In this document: positions 1 to 7,121 of the stretch, one piece after another
Layout: each line of letters starts with the position of its first letter
How positions within the stretch are numbered: position 1 is the stretch's first letter
Assembly: GCA_023137075.1 (NCBI GenBank)
Contig: JAGLQA010000318.1
Coordinates: forward strand, 1-12,918
Direction: 5' to 3'
From: Candidatus Aminicenantota bacterium
GTDB taxonomy: Bacteria > Acidobacteriota > Aminicenantia > UBA2199
Length of the DNA stretch: 12,918 nucleotides
Position numbers and translations under genes: made by a program
The notes under the pieces: generated by a model
Told to the model about the DNA's origin: nothing
Database searches by the model: none
The model's input: only the letters and a program-made list of their open reading frames with translations

Positions 1-983
1 GTGTTCCATAAGCCGCCGATGCGGGGCGCAAGCTTGATGGCCAGGGTGCGGTCTTTCTCACTCATTTCTTCCAATATAGAGATAAATTTTCCGTACAGGT
101 CGATCACATAGGGTTTTTTTACCTCTTCTTCATAAGAGATAAAATGGGAGGTGCGGTGCCGGTTGGTACGGCCCGGATAACCTAAAATAAAGACAAAATC
201 TCCGGCTTTAATCCCTTCCGGAGCGATGGTAAGATGTTTTTTCGGGTGATAGGGTACGTTGCCGGGGGCATAGTCGGCCATGGAACCGTTGGGTGCCACG
301 TAAGCCCTCAAGAAAGCGAAATCGCCGGTGTGCCGGGGCCACATCCAGTTGTCGATCTCCCCGCCGAATTCGCCGATAGAACGGGGCGGCGCGTAGACTA
401 AGCGCACATCTTTAATATAGGTGTACAGAAACAGCACATAGGTTTTTCCGATAAACATCTCGGCAACCTCGGCCCGTTTTCCCGGGTGTTTCTTTTCGTC
501 CCTAAGTTCGATTTTTTTGATCTTTTTTTCGATTGCCTTTGTGCGGTCGGCGTGGTTCATATTCTTTTTTACCGCGCTCAGAACCTCCTTCGAGACATCC
601 CGGTAGGATTCGGTGATACGAACGCTGTACCCTTTAGCCTGGAGTTCACCGGAGTGGTTTTTAGCCCGGAAGCCTGTCAGGAAGAAATCGTTTTTTTTTG
701 TAGTTACGGACTGGATAGCCCGAAAGGCGCAGTGGTAATTGGTTAATATCAATCCGTCGCTCGACACAAAGGAGGCGGTGCAGCCGCTCAAGTTAATAAT
801 CCCGTCGATCAGGCTGACACTATTGGGATTGTATACCTTGCCGGCATCGATTTCCAGTCCTTTTGATTTCAGATCCAGTTTATGAAGCTCACTCAGAGGT
901 AACATCCCCTCGTCGGACAAAAGAGAAAGTGAACCTACAAAAACGAGTAAAAGTATAAAACAGAAAATAGCATTACGTTTCAT
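1..983 (-). CDS. S46-family dipeptidyl peptidase (DPP7/DPP11-like), C-terminal part off the window
   Basis: Secreted serine aminopeptidase expected to release N-terminal dipeptides in the periplasm. The 327 visible residues begin with a Sec signal peptide (MKRNAIFCF then a hydrophobic stretch to about residue 22). The mature start 'DEGMLPLSEL' resembles the 'EGMW' start of S46 enzymes. Residues 67-90 hold GCTASFVSSDGLILTNYHC, in which H84 matches the catalytic His. Residues 205-226 hold the family hallmark FGGEIDNWMWPRHTGDFAF, whose D221 (or less likely D211) is the catalytic Asp. A chymotrypsin-like GYPGR element is at 268-272. Full-length members have about 700 residues, so the catalytic Ser and the residue that sets P1 specificity lie beyond base 1 and the subfamily cannot be named. 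The ATG at 981-983 is preceded by AGGAGG (991-996) at 7 bases. The gene lies 44 bases after the dehydrogenase stop, so it is probably the distal gene of that operon. The frame is intact throughout. Confidence 0.9.
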   Translation of the reverse strand, partial: MKRNAIFCFILLLVFVGSLSLLSDEGMLPLSELHKLDLKSKGLEIDAGKVYNPNSVSLIDGIINLSGCTASFVSSDGLILTNYHCAFRAIQSVTTKKNDFFLTGFRAKNHSGELQAKGYSVRITESYRDVSKEVLSAVKKNMNHADRTKAIEKKIKKIELRDEKKHPGKRAEVAEMFIGKTYVLFLYTYIKDVRLVYAPPRSIGEFGGEIDNWMWPRHTGDFAFLRAYVAPNGSMADYAPGNVPYHPKKHLTIAPEGIKAGDFVFILGYPGRTNRHRTSHFISYEEEVKKPYVIDLYGKFISILEEMSEKDRTLAIKLAPRIGGLWN

Positions 984-1027
984 CAAAAAACCTCCTGCGA
1001 ATCTTGAAATTGACGTTTTATAAAGTT

Positions 1028-2212
1028 TTATTTTAAGGCCCGGATGATGGCGTCGGTCATCTGTTTGGTGGAAGCGGCTCCCTGGTTGCTGACTTCCGGG
1101 GTGCCCCGCAGTTTTAACATATCGTAAGCTTGTACGTTTCCTTCTTCGACTACCCGGGCAATGGCCTGGCGAATCCGGGAAGCTTTCTCCGTTTCACCGA
1201 TATGGTCCAGCATCATGCAGGCGGATAATACCATGGCAATGGGATTGACAATAGAGGTTTCGTATTCTGCATACTTGGGTGCGGAGCCGTGAGTGGGCTC
1301 GAAGATGGCTACCTCTTCCCCGATGTTGGCGGAGCAGGCAAAACCAAGACCGCCGATCAGGCCGGCAAAACCGTCGGAGACGATATCGCCGAACATGTTG
1401 CCGCTGACAAGTACACCGTAGGTCTCCGGGTTCTTGGTGAGCCACATCATCTGGGCATCGATATTGGTGTTCCGGAGTTCGATGCCCCGGTATTCTTTGG
1501 CCACCTCTTTGCATATATGCAGCATCATGCCGGAGGTTTCCCGGATGACGTTGGGTTTCTCGCAAACCGTTACCGATTTATATCCGAATCTTTTAGCATG
1601 TTCAAAGGCCGCTCTCACGATTCGTTCGGTTGCTCTCTTTGTGAAAATGCGGGTGGAAACGGCCAATTCTTCTTTTGGAGTGTTTGCGAAACCTTTAAAC
1701 TTGGGATGGGAATTTAATGCCGCGTAAACATTGTCGGGTGGATTGGTCCACTCCACACCACCGTACAATCCTTCGGTATTTTGCCTGAATATTACCACAT
1801 CCACTTCCGGTTCTTCGATCTTACCACCAGGTCCTCTCCTGATGAAATTGAGCGGATTACCTATAAAGGATTTGCAGGGGCGCAAGCATATATCTAAATT
1901 AAAATGCTGGCGCAGCCCGACAATGGGGCTGTAATAGACGTATCCTTTATCATGGAGTTCCGGCGCCAATTCTTTTGCCGCTTCTGTTTTCGGTTTGGAG
2001 GTAATGGCTCCAAAAAGACTGATCTTGTGTTCCTGTAACAAATCCAATGTGCGTTGGGGTAGGGGATTACCCTCGGCGCACCAGAATTCCCAACCGATAT
2101 CCGCGTGCACATAATCGGCTGAAAAACCGGCCGCGTCCAAGACCCTGATCGCTTCAGGTAAGACCGTTTTCCCGATGCCGTCTCCCGGCATTGTTATTAT
2201 AGTTTTTTTCAT
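1028..2212 (-). CDS. Isocitrate/isopropylmalate dehydrogenase family, isocitrate-type, probably NADP-dependent
   Basis: 394-residue cytosolic beta-decarboxylating dehydrogenase, of normal length for the family, expected to oxidise and decarboxylate a 2-hydroxyacid with Mg2+ and NAD(P)+. The residues fit isocitrate dehydrogenase better than isopropylmalate dehydrogenase: S95, R101 and R111 in YYSPIVGLRQ...CLRP match Ser113, Arg119 and Arg129 of E. coli Icd. R143 and Y150 in RQNTEGLYGG match Arg153 and Tyr160, where IPMDH would have RELTGG. K219 is the probable catalytic lysine, and metal ligands D252, D276 and D280 keep the Icd spacing. Cofactor-loop residues K313-Y314 in HGSAPKY match the NADP-selective Lys344-Tyr345, whereas NAD enzymes usually have D-I. 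Oddity: the position of Icd Asn115 is I97. The ATG at 2212 has AAAGGAGA just upstream and lies 46 bases after the small dehydratase subunit. Alternatives are homoisocitrate or another 3-alkylmalate, less likely because S95 is kept. Confidence 0.85.
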   Translation of the reverse strand: MKKTIITMPGDGIGKTVLPEAIRVLDAAGFSADYVHADIGWEFWCAEGNPLPQRTLDLLQEHKISLFGAITSKPKTEAAKELAPELHDKGYVYYSPIVGLRQHFNLDICLRPCKSFIGNPLNFIRRGPGGKIEEPEVDVVIFRQNTEGLYGGVEWTNPPDNVYAALNSHPKFKGFANTPKEELAVSTRIFTKRATERIVRAAFEHAKRFGYKSVTVCEKPNVIRETSGMMLHICKEVAKEYRGIELRNTNIDAQMMWLTKNPETYGVLVSGNMFGDIVSDGFAGLIGGLGFACSANIGEEVAIFEPTHGSAPKYAEYETSIVNPIAMVLSACMMLDHIGETEKASRIRQAIARVVEEGNVQAYDMLKLRGTPEVSNQGAASTKQMTDAIIRALK

Positions 2213-2258
2213 GTTGATTTCTCCTTTGTATATTTCAGTATTTAGATTATCTTATCGC

Positions 2259-2756
2259 TTAAGTTTGTATTATCGACTTTATGAAATTTATCAAGCCGTT
2301 ATTTTCCAGGATTTTCATCACCGTTTCGGGGTAGGGGGGAAAGGTAAAAGTACCCTTATTCGTGATAATTTCTCCCTTCGCCATATCCACAGTGACCTCT
2401 TCGCCGTTTTCGATGGCATCCACGGCTTCCGGCGATTTGATGGCCGGCATACCGGCATTGATGGCGTTGCGAAAGTAGATCCTGGCAAATGACCTGGCAA
2501 TGACAACCCGGATCCCGGCGTATTTGACGGCGGTGGCTGCCTGTTCCCTGGAGGAGCCCATGCCGAAATTTTTCCCGGCCACCAGGATATCCCCCTGTTT
2601 CACTTTCGAGGTGAACTCCGGGTCAAGGTCTTCCAGGGCATGTTTAGCCATTTCTTCCGGTTCCATCTTCTGGTAAGTATATTTGCCCGGGAAAATGACA
2701 TCCGTATTGATATTGTCTCCATATTTCCAGGCTTTTCCTGTGAATTTGCCGATCAT
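2259..2756 (-). CDS. leuD: Aconitase/3-isopropylmalate dehydratase-family small subunit (LeuD-like)
   Basis: 165-residue swivelling subunit of a two-chain hydro-lyase that, with the upstream large subunit, isomerises a 2- to a 3-hydroxy tricarboxylic or alkylmalic acid. Family signatures are clear: GDNINTDVIFPGKY at 13-26, GKNFGMGSSREQA at 61-73, and RSFARIYFRNAINAGMP at 89-105. The length is typical of archaeal-type LeuD/HacB, not the longer proteobacterial LeuD. The substrate-specificity loop after FPGK reads Y26-T-Y-Q, whereas as I recall isopropylmalate isomerases have YLV(Y/M) and homoaconitases YLRT, so the sequence does not fix the substrate. The symbol is given by family only. The ATG (2754-2756) overlaps the large-subunit stop as ATGA and has GGGGAGG upstream, which implies coupled translation and equal subunit supply. 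Confidence 0.88.
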   Translation of the reverse strand: MIGKFTGKAWKYGDNINTDVIFPGKYTYQKMEPEEMAKHALEDLDPEFTSKVKQGDILVAGKNFGMGSSREQAATAVKYAGIRVVIARSFARIYFRNAINAGMPAIKSPEAVDAIENGEEVTVDMAKGEIITNKGTFTFPPYPETVMKILENNGLINFIKSIIQT

Positions 2757-4000
2757 AAGAACCTCCCCGGATGGGTTATCTCCCCGGTAATGGCTGAAGC
2801 CGCCACCGAAAGAGGAGAGCCTAAGTAAATGTCCGCTTCACGGCAGCCCATCCTGCCTTTAAAGTTTCGATTGGCGGTGGAAAAGGTAACCTCTCCCGGC
2901 GCCATTACCCCTAAGTGGGCACCAAGGCAGGGGCCGCAGCCCGGGTTCAAAACAAGGGTCCCGGCATCGATGAAGGTTTCGATATACCCCTTTTTCAACG
3001 CTTCTCTATAAATTTCCCAGGACGCCGGAATAACTAGGGTCCTGGCTTTTACTTTTTTGCCCTGTAAAATTTTTGCCGCCGCTTCTAAGTCGCTGATCCT
3101 GCCGTTGGTACAGGTGCCGATTAAGGCCTGGTCGATCTTTGTGCCGGCGACTTCTTCGATGGGGCAGTAATTATCCACGGTGTGGGGTTTTGCCACGGCA
3201 GGGGAAATCTTCGATATATCAAATTCCAGTACCTGGAAAAAGGTCGCGTCTTCATCTGAATAGAGGGGATCGAATTCGGCTTTTGCCCGTCCTCTAATGT
3301 AGTCGAAGGTGACATGGTCGGGCGGCACATAACCGTTTTTTGCCCCCATTTCCGCAGCCATATTGGTTAACACCATTCGTTCAGCGATATCCATAAACAA
3401 AACGGTTTCGCCGGTAAATTCCACTGATTTGTAATCCGCTCCGTCGGCCCTAATTTGCCCGATGATGGTTAAAACGATATCTTTGGGGGAAATGTACCGG
3501 GGCATTTCCCCGTTGATGATGATCTTAAGGGTCTCCGGAACCTGGAACCACAATTCTCCGGTGGCCCAGATTGCCGCCACCTCGGAGCGACCGATCCCGG
3601 CCGACATGGCGCCCAACGCGCCGTAGGTGGTGGTATGGGAGTCGGAGCCCACGATCAATTTTCCGGGCATGGCAAAGCCCTCTTCCACAAAAACCTGGTG
3701 GCAGATGCCCTTATTGATATCATAAAAATGTTCGATTCCCTGTTCTTGCACAAATTGGCGGATTTCTTTATGGTTGGTGGCCGATGATTCTTTCGGAGCC
3801 GGTACCTCGTGGTCCAGGATAATAACCACCCGTTCCGGGTATTTCACTTTGCCGACCCCTATTTTCTTAAATGTATTGGAAATGGCGGCGGCATTATCGT
3901 GGCTCATCACGTAATCAGGTTCGATGGAAACAATCGCGCCGGAGTATACCTCTTTCCCGGCTTTTTTGCTCATCAATTTTTCGACAAATGTTTGTGCCAT
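2753..4000 (-). CDS. leuC: Aconitase/3-isopropylmalate dehydratase-family large subunit (LeuC-like), [4Fe-4S] enzyme
   Basis: Catalytic subunit, 415 residues from the chosen start, carrying the [4Fe-4S] cluster of a dehydratase/isomerase. Cluster ligands are visible as C297 in GTCTNGR and C355/C358 in NPGCGPCLGAH. Other family landmarks are GSDSHTTTYGA at 118-128 and STANRNFKGRMG near 374-385. The length matches the compact archaeal/homoaconitase type (about 420), not the 460-residue proteobacterial LeuC or the 750+ residue single-chain aconitases. The open frame extends to a TTG at 4018, but AAGGAGG (4006-4012) lies inside that extension and sits 5 bases before ATG 3998-4000, so MAQTFVEKLM is taken as the N-terminus. 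It is the first gene of an operon with the small subunit and an isocitrate-type dehydrogenase and no leuA-like gene in view. The best guess is an aconitase role feeding 2-oxoglutarate synthesis. Homoaconitase or IPM isomerase remain possible; the symbol is given by family only. Confidence 0.88.
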   Translation of the reverse strand: MAQTFVEKLMSKKAGKEVYSGAIVSIEPDYVMSHDNAAAISNTFKKIGVGKVKYPERVVIILDHEVPAPKESSATNHKEIRQFVQEQGIEHFYDINKGICHQVFVEEGFAMPGKLIVGSDSHTTTYGALGAMSAGIGRSEVAAIWATGELWFQVPETLKIIINGEMPRYISPKDIVLTIIGQIRADGADYKSVEFTGETVLFMDIAERMVLTNMAAEMGAKNGYVPPDHVTFDYIRGRAKAEFDPLYSDEDATFFQVLEFDISKISPAVAKPHTVDNYCPIEEVAGTKIDQALIGTCTNGRISDLEAAAKILQGKKVKARTLVIPASWEIYREALKKGYIETFIDAGTLVLNPGCGPCLGAHLGVMAPGEVTFSTANRNFKGRMGCREADIYLGSPLSVAASAITGEITHPGRFL

Positions 4001-4005
4001 TATTT

Positions 4006-4012
4006 CCTCCTT
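4006..4012 (-). promoter_or_regulatory. Ribosome binding site that sets the dehydratase large-subunit start
   Basis: AAGGAGG on the minus strand with 5 bases to the ATG at 3998-4000. It overlaps the codons of the longer TTG-started frame, so that extension (MFKEEI) is very unlikely to be translated. Confidence 0.8.
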
Positions 4013-4045
4013 AAACAAGAGAGTTATAAACTATGCATATTTCAA

Positions 4046-4074
4046 ATTGTATCTTAAAATATTCAACTTGTAAA
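4046..4074 (-). promoter_or_regulatory. Sigma-70-type promoter for the dehydratase/dehydrogenase/peptidase operon
   Basis: On the minus strand a -35 box TTTACA (4069-4074, 5 of 6 to consensus) and a -10 box TACAAT (4046-4051, 5 of 6) are separated by exactly 17 bases. Transcription would begin near 4039, giving a leader of about 40 bases before ATG 4000. The site lies in the 110-base gap after the propeller gene stop (4111), so operon B can be transcribed separately from operon A. No operator or riboswitch is evident in the short leader. Confidence 0.65.
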
Positions 4075-4110
4075 GAGGAGAAACGTTAAAAATTTAATTT
4101 TTTAGCTCCA

Positions 4111-5316
4111 TTACTCTAAGTAAATATATCCCAGGCCGGAACTGCCGATTGCGCCGAGCCCCATCAGTCCGCCTTCGAAAAAACCGGGACTGAAATGCTG
4201 CGGGAATACCGCATCGAAAATAGTGATTTTCCCATCGGTGGCAGCATGGATGTCGAACAGGATAGCCGGGGCGGTTGAATCCCGGTAGAGTATGTGGAAG
4301 GGCGCCATGTCGCGGGTATCGTAGTTAAATGTGTACATCCCGTAACAATTCCTGGTTGTCAGAAGAATATAAACTAAGGGCGCCGTGGTAACACCGCCAC
4401 CGAGTTCGGGGATTGTCGCGTCTACCCGACGGCTTACCCGGTCTCCCGGAATATCGGCCCGGTTAATGATAGATAATTCTAAAGGCGCTGCCGCAATAAT
4501 GTCCAAAAATATACCGCCGGGAAAAGGGAAGGGTACCCAGCGAAACACAATTGAGAAATCAGGTAAAATCGGTCCAACCACGTAGAGTTGGTCGCCAAAG
4601 GCAAACATATAGATCGAGTAGAGAACCACACTGTTAATATTTGCTCCCGCCGGGAAGGCGAGCCTGTCGGCTTCGGTGGCGCTAAAACCGGAAAGCTTTT
4701 TTTCGTAGGCGATGACACTGCCGGAAGTCACGGCGAATATATAATTACTTGAGACGGCCATATCACGGATACCCGGAATCGCCGTTAACTGGGTGCTTCG
4801 CGGGCTTGTCCCGTAACAGGTAAAGACTTCGATGCCGCTGAAATCCGAGGGATCGTCACCGTATTCCACGACAAAGGCCGTCCTGCCAGAAGAGGTGACC
4901 GTATGCGGTTTATTTCCCCCCAGGGGTAATGACCCGATGAGCCGGGGACGCATCTTATCCTGCACATCGACAAAATGCACCCTCCCGAAAGGACCGGCGG
5001 CAGAGGCAGCCGTATCGGTCAGGACAACCAGGCTGCCGCTCACGGCTGCCTGTTCGATTTTTCCACCGGGTATATGAAGCCTGCCATAGTTTAAAAAACC
5101 GTGGGGGTTGCTCATGTTGATGATTTTAAGCCCCCCCGTCCCATCTGCCACGTAGCTGTAATGGCCCTGCACAGCCACTCCCATGGCCTGGCCATCGGTT
5201 TCCTGTTTATTGTGGACAACGTCGATGATTGAAAAAAGAGGAATTGCCGCTGTGATGAATAGTGATATTGCCATCAATGACACTTTCACTTTAACATATT
5301 TTTTATTTTGACTCAT
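4111..5316 (-). CDS. Exported LVIVD-type beta-propeller protein
   Basis: 401-residue protein with an N-terminal signal or signal-anchor (basic MSQNKKYVKVKV, then a hydrophobic segment at about 13-32). The body is built of LVIVD-like repeats: GVAVQGHYSYVADGTGGLKIINMSNP at 46-71, a second unit AVSGSLVVLTDTA...GRVHFVDVQDKMRP at 91-124, a third near 141-168, a fourth near 186-207, then more divergent units. This is the pattern of extracytoplasmic propellers of unknown substrate. The last 20 residues are Gly-rich and hydrophobic. The open frame begins at 5472, inside the upstream gene, but AGGAGG at 5325-5330 lies 8 bases before ATG 5314-5316 and directly before a good signal peptide, so that start is preferred. 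An in-frame ATG at 5346 has no such site. It lies 62 bases after the Ig-domain gene and is probably the last gene of operon A. No enzymatic residues are recognisable, so a binding or scaffold role is inferred. Confidence 0.75.
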   Translation of the reverse strand: MSQNKKYVKVKVSLMAISLFITAAIPLFSIIDVVHNKQETDGQAMGVAVQGHYSYVADGTGGLKIINMSNPHGFLNYGRLHIPGGKIEQAAVSGSLVVLTDTAASAAGPFGRVHFVDVQDKMRPRLIGSLPLGGNKPHTVTSSGRTAFVVEYGDDPSDFSGIEVFTCYGTSPRSTQLTAIPGIRDMAVSSNYIFAVTSGSVIAYEKKLSGFSATEADRLAFPAGANINSVVLYSIYMFAFGDQLYVVGPILPDFSIVFRWVPFPFPGGIFLDIIAAAPLELSIINRADIPGDRVSRRVDATIPELGGGVTTAPLVYILLTTRNCYGMYTFNYDTRDMAPFHILYRDSTAPAILFDIHAATDGKITIFDAVFPQHFSPGFFEGGLMGLGAIGSSGLGYIYLE

Positions 5317-5324
5317 TTTTTTTG

Positions 5325-5330
5325 CCTCCT
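5325..5330 (-). promoter_or_regulatory. Ribosome binding site that sets the LVIVD protein start
   Basis: AGGAGG on the minus strand, 8 bases from ATG 5316. It falls within the longer open frame and so argues against the upstream starts at 5346 and 5472, the latter overlapping the preceding gene by about 90 bases. Confidence 0.75.
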
Positions 5331-5378
5331 GGTTTTTTATTTTCATAAATATTTTGCCGACCCATTTTTTATCCGCTG

Positions 5379-7121
5379 TCAGGGCCGCAGCGGGCGTTCC
5401 CTGAAAACCCGGACTTCGCCGGTATTCGCGATATATCGAATAGGGATGCCGTCGGCATTCAGGGCCGTACAATTTACTTCTATTCTTAACCTGAGAGTCC
5501 GGGATTCTCCTGTGATGCCGCCTGTACGCTCAATTATATCACTGAAGGGCAGTGTTTCAAACCGGGCCAGGTATTGCCCATCTTCAAGATATTCAAAGAC
5601 GATTGGACCCATTACCTCATCGCAAAATCCAATGATCTTTAAATTTGTCGTACCTGCTGAGAAAAGATCATCTCCGCTTTCCACTGCTGCCGCGCAGGCG
5701 CCGTCGGTAACTCGAAAACCGATCTTGAACCTGATATCGGAAGGGTCGGGAGCGCCGTTGTTATTTTCGTCTAAGTAGATTTCATTGTCCGGGTCGCTAT
5801 ACACATGAAAGACACGGACAATCTCGATACCGGACTCCTCGATTTCATTTACCCTAAAAATCACCGGGGTTTCAACGGCACGCGGGGTCGCGTCGCGCAC
5901 CTGGACATCGAAGGTGTATAGACCGGCAATTTGCGGCAGCCAGGACATATTTAAAACGTCACCCGCGGTGGTGGGGGTGAACCTGGCTGAGCCTTCCATT
6001 CCCGTGGGTAAATTAACTACCCAATGTTTTTCCCCCATGCCGCCGGAAGCCCGGGCTATTGGTGAGGAAGTAATCGGGTCGCATTCCGTAAGAGAAGGAG
6101 GAGTTATGGGACTAACGGTTAACCGTGAACCGGCAACGGTTAGATAAAAACTTTTAATGATACCCTGGTCTTCGGAATCGTCGCTGTCGCGAAGGTGGAT
6201 CCATATTCTATAGGCTCCCCCGGTGCCGGCTCCGGGTTCGCCCCAGAGAACACCGGCTTCCGAGAGGTTCATGCCGACTGGTAGATCATCGGAGGAACAG
6301 GTCCAGTTGTACGGTAAGGAGCCGCCGCAGGCTTGCAGGGTGTAACTTTCATAGGTCTCCCCTTCTACCGCCATGGGTAGGCCCTGCGGGCTGATAATTC
6401 TTGTATCATCGGAGACAGTTATGGTGAAGGGCTTCCTGTCGTACTCACCGTCTGAATCCGTCACCCGCAGGATAAAACTATAAGTATCGGCAGTAGGTGG
6501 GATTCCAATCAGGGTGTTGTGTCGTGAGGAGGTCTCGCCGGTTACGCCTAAAACAGGAAAATGGGGAGGGGGGTCGCCTTCGATTTCATAGAGAAAACTC
6601 CCCGAACCGCCGCAGATCGTGATGACCGCGCTGTAGGCTTCGCCGGAACAGGCCGGAGGCAGGAAATCGGTAGTGATCGAAAAATTTTTAATGCGGATGG
6701 TAACGTTTCCTTCGGGAACCACATCCGAACTGTTCCAGGCAGTGAACTCAAAATTGTACTCATCTTCCGTCGTAGGCACACCGGAAAGGATGCCTGTTGC
6801 TTCATCGAGTGTCAGCTCATCCAGGATATCGCCGCCCATGATACCGCGGCCGGTGATTGTAAAGGTGACAGGAAGTGGTATATTACTAAAATTGATCGCT
6901 GAATGGAGGTCGTAAGAGTAGTATTCACCCACACAGCCATCGGGTGGCGGCGATATTTCTTCATCGTATTCTCCTTCGAAGGGATCGGCGGTTCCATGTG
7001 TTTGAAGAAGACATCCGGGAGTGCCGACCAGTATAAAAAAAAGCAGCGTTATGAAGGCTGCTAGTGGAAGAATCGAGGAAAATTGCTTTTTTTTTCGTTT
7101 GTTTCGTTTTTTTAATCTCAT
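5379..7121 (-). CDS. Exported multi-domain Ig-like (He_PIG-type) protein, possible lipoprotein
   Basis: 580 residues. A very basic n-region (9 of the first 12 residues are K or R) precedes a hydrophobic segment (16-33) and TPGC, with C37 a weak lipobox candidate. Four Ig-like repeats follow at about 58-147, 154-237, 243-330 and 333-425. They have the putative-Ig pattern of a 'G..Y...' opening, a 'TG.LSG.P' middle (ATGILSGVPTTEDEY at 108-122) and a '.F.V.V.D' ending. Cysteines recur (C63, C158, C170, C265, C275, C347) and suggest disulfides. Residues 430-577 form a different C-terminal domain I do not recognise, carrying one EF-hand/dockerin-like loop D451-E-N-N-N-G-A-P-D-P-S-D462. The ATG overlaps the upstream vWA gene stop as ATGA and has AAAGGAG upstream. 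No catalytic motif is seen. A structural, adhesive or partner-binding surface role is inferred from the fold and operon. Confidence 0.8.
   Translation of the reverse strand: MRLKKRNKRKKKQFSSILPLAAFITLLFFILVGTPGCLLQTHGTADPFEGEYDEEISPPPDGCVGEYYSYDLHSAINFSNIPLPVTFTITGRGIMGGDILDELTLDEATGILSGVPTTEDEYNFEFTAWNSSDVVPEGNVTIRIKNFSITTDFLPPACSGEAYSAVITICGGSGSFLYEIEGDPPPHFPVLGVTGETSSRHNTLIGIPPTADTYSFILRVTDSDGEYDRKPFTITVSDDTRIISPQGLPMAVEGETYESYTLQACGGSLPYNWTCSSDDLPVGMNLSEAGVLWGEPGAGTGGAYRIWIHLRDSDDSEDQGIIKSFYLTVAGSRLTVSPITPPSLTECDPITSSPIARASGGMGEKHWVVNLPTGMEGSARFTPTTAGDVLNMSWLPQIAGLYTFDVQVRDATPRAVETPVIFRVNEIEESGIEIVRVFHVYSDPDNEIYLDENNNGAPDPSDIRFKIGFRVTDGACAAAVESGDDLFSAGTTNLKIIGFCDEVMGPIVFEYLEDGQYLARFETLPFSDIIERTGGITGESRTLRLRIEVNCTALNADGIPIRYIANTGEVRVFRERPLRP

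Noticed and set aside
486..746. 86-codon plus-strand open frame
   Set aside because: Antisense to the S46 peptidase, whose catalytic His segment lies in this stretch.
4023..4045. Second possible promoter TTGAAA with TATAAC before the dehydratase gene
   Set aside because: The spacer is only 11 bases, too short for sigma-70; the TTTACA/TACAAT pair nearby has a 17-base spacer.
4087..4104. AT-only hairpin (6 bp stem, 6 base loop) after the LVIVD gene stop, considered as a terminator
   Set aside because: The stem has no G-C pair and no run of U follows on the minus strand, so it does not qualify as an intrinsic terminator.
5317..5472. N-terminal extension of the LVIVD protein (52 residues)
   Set aside because: It overlaps the preceding gene, would bury the signal peptide, and contains the ribosome binding site for the internal ATG.
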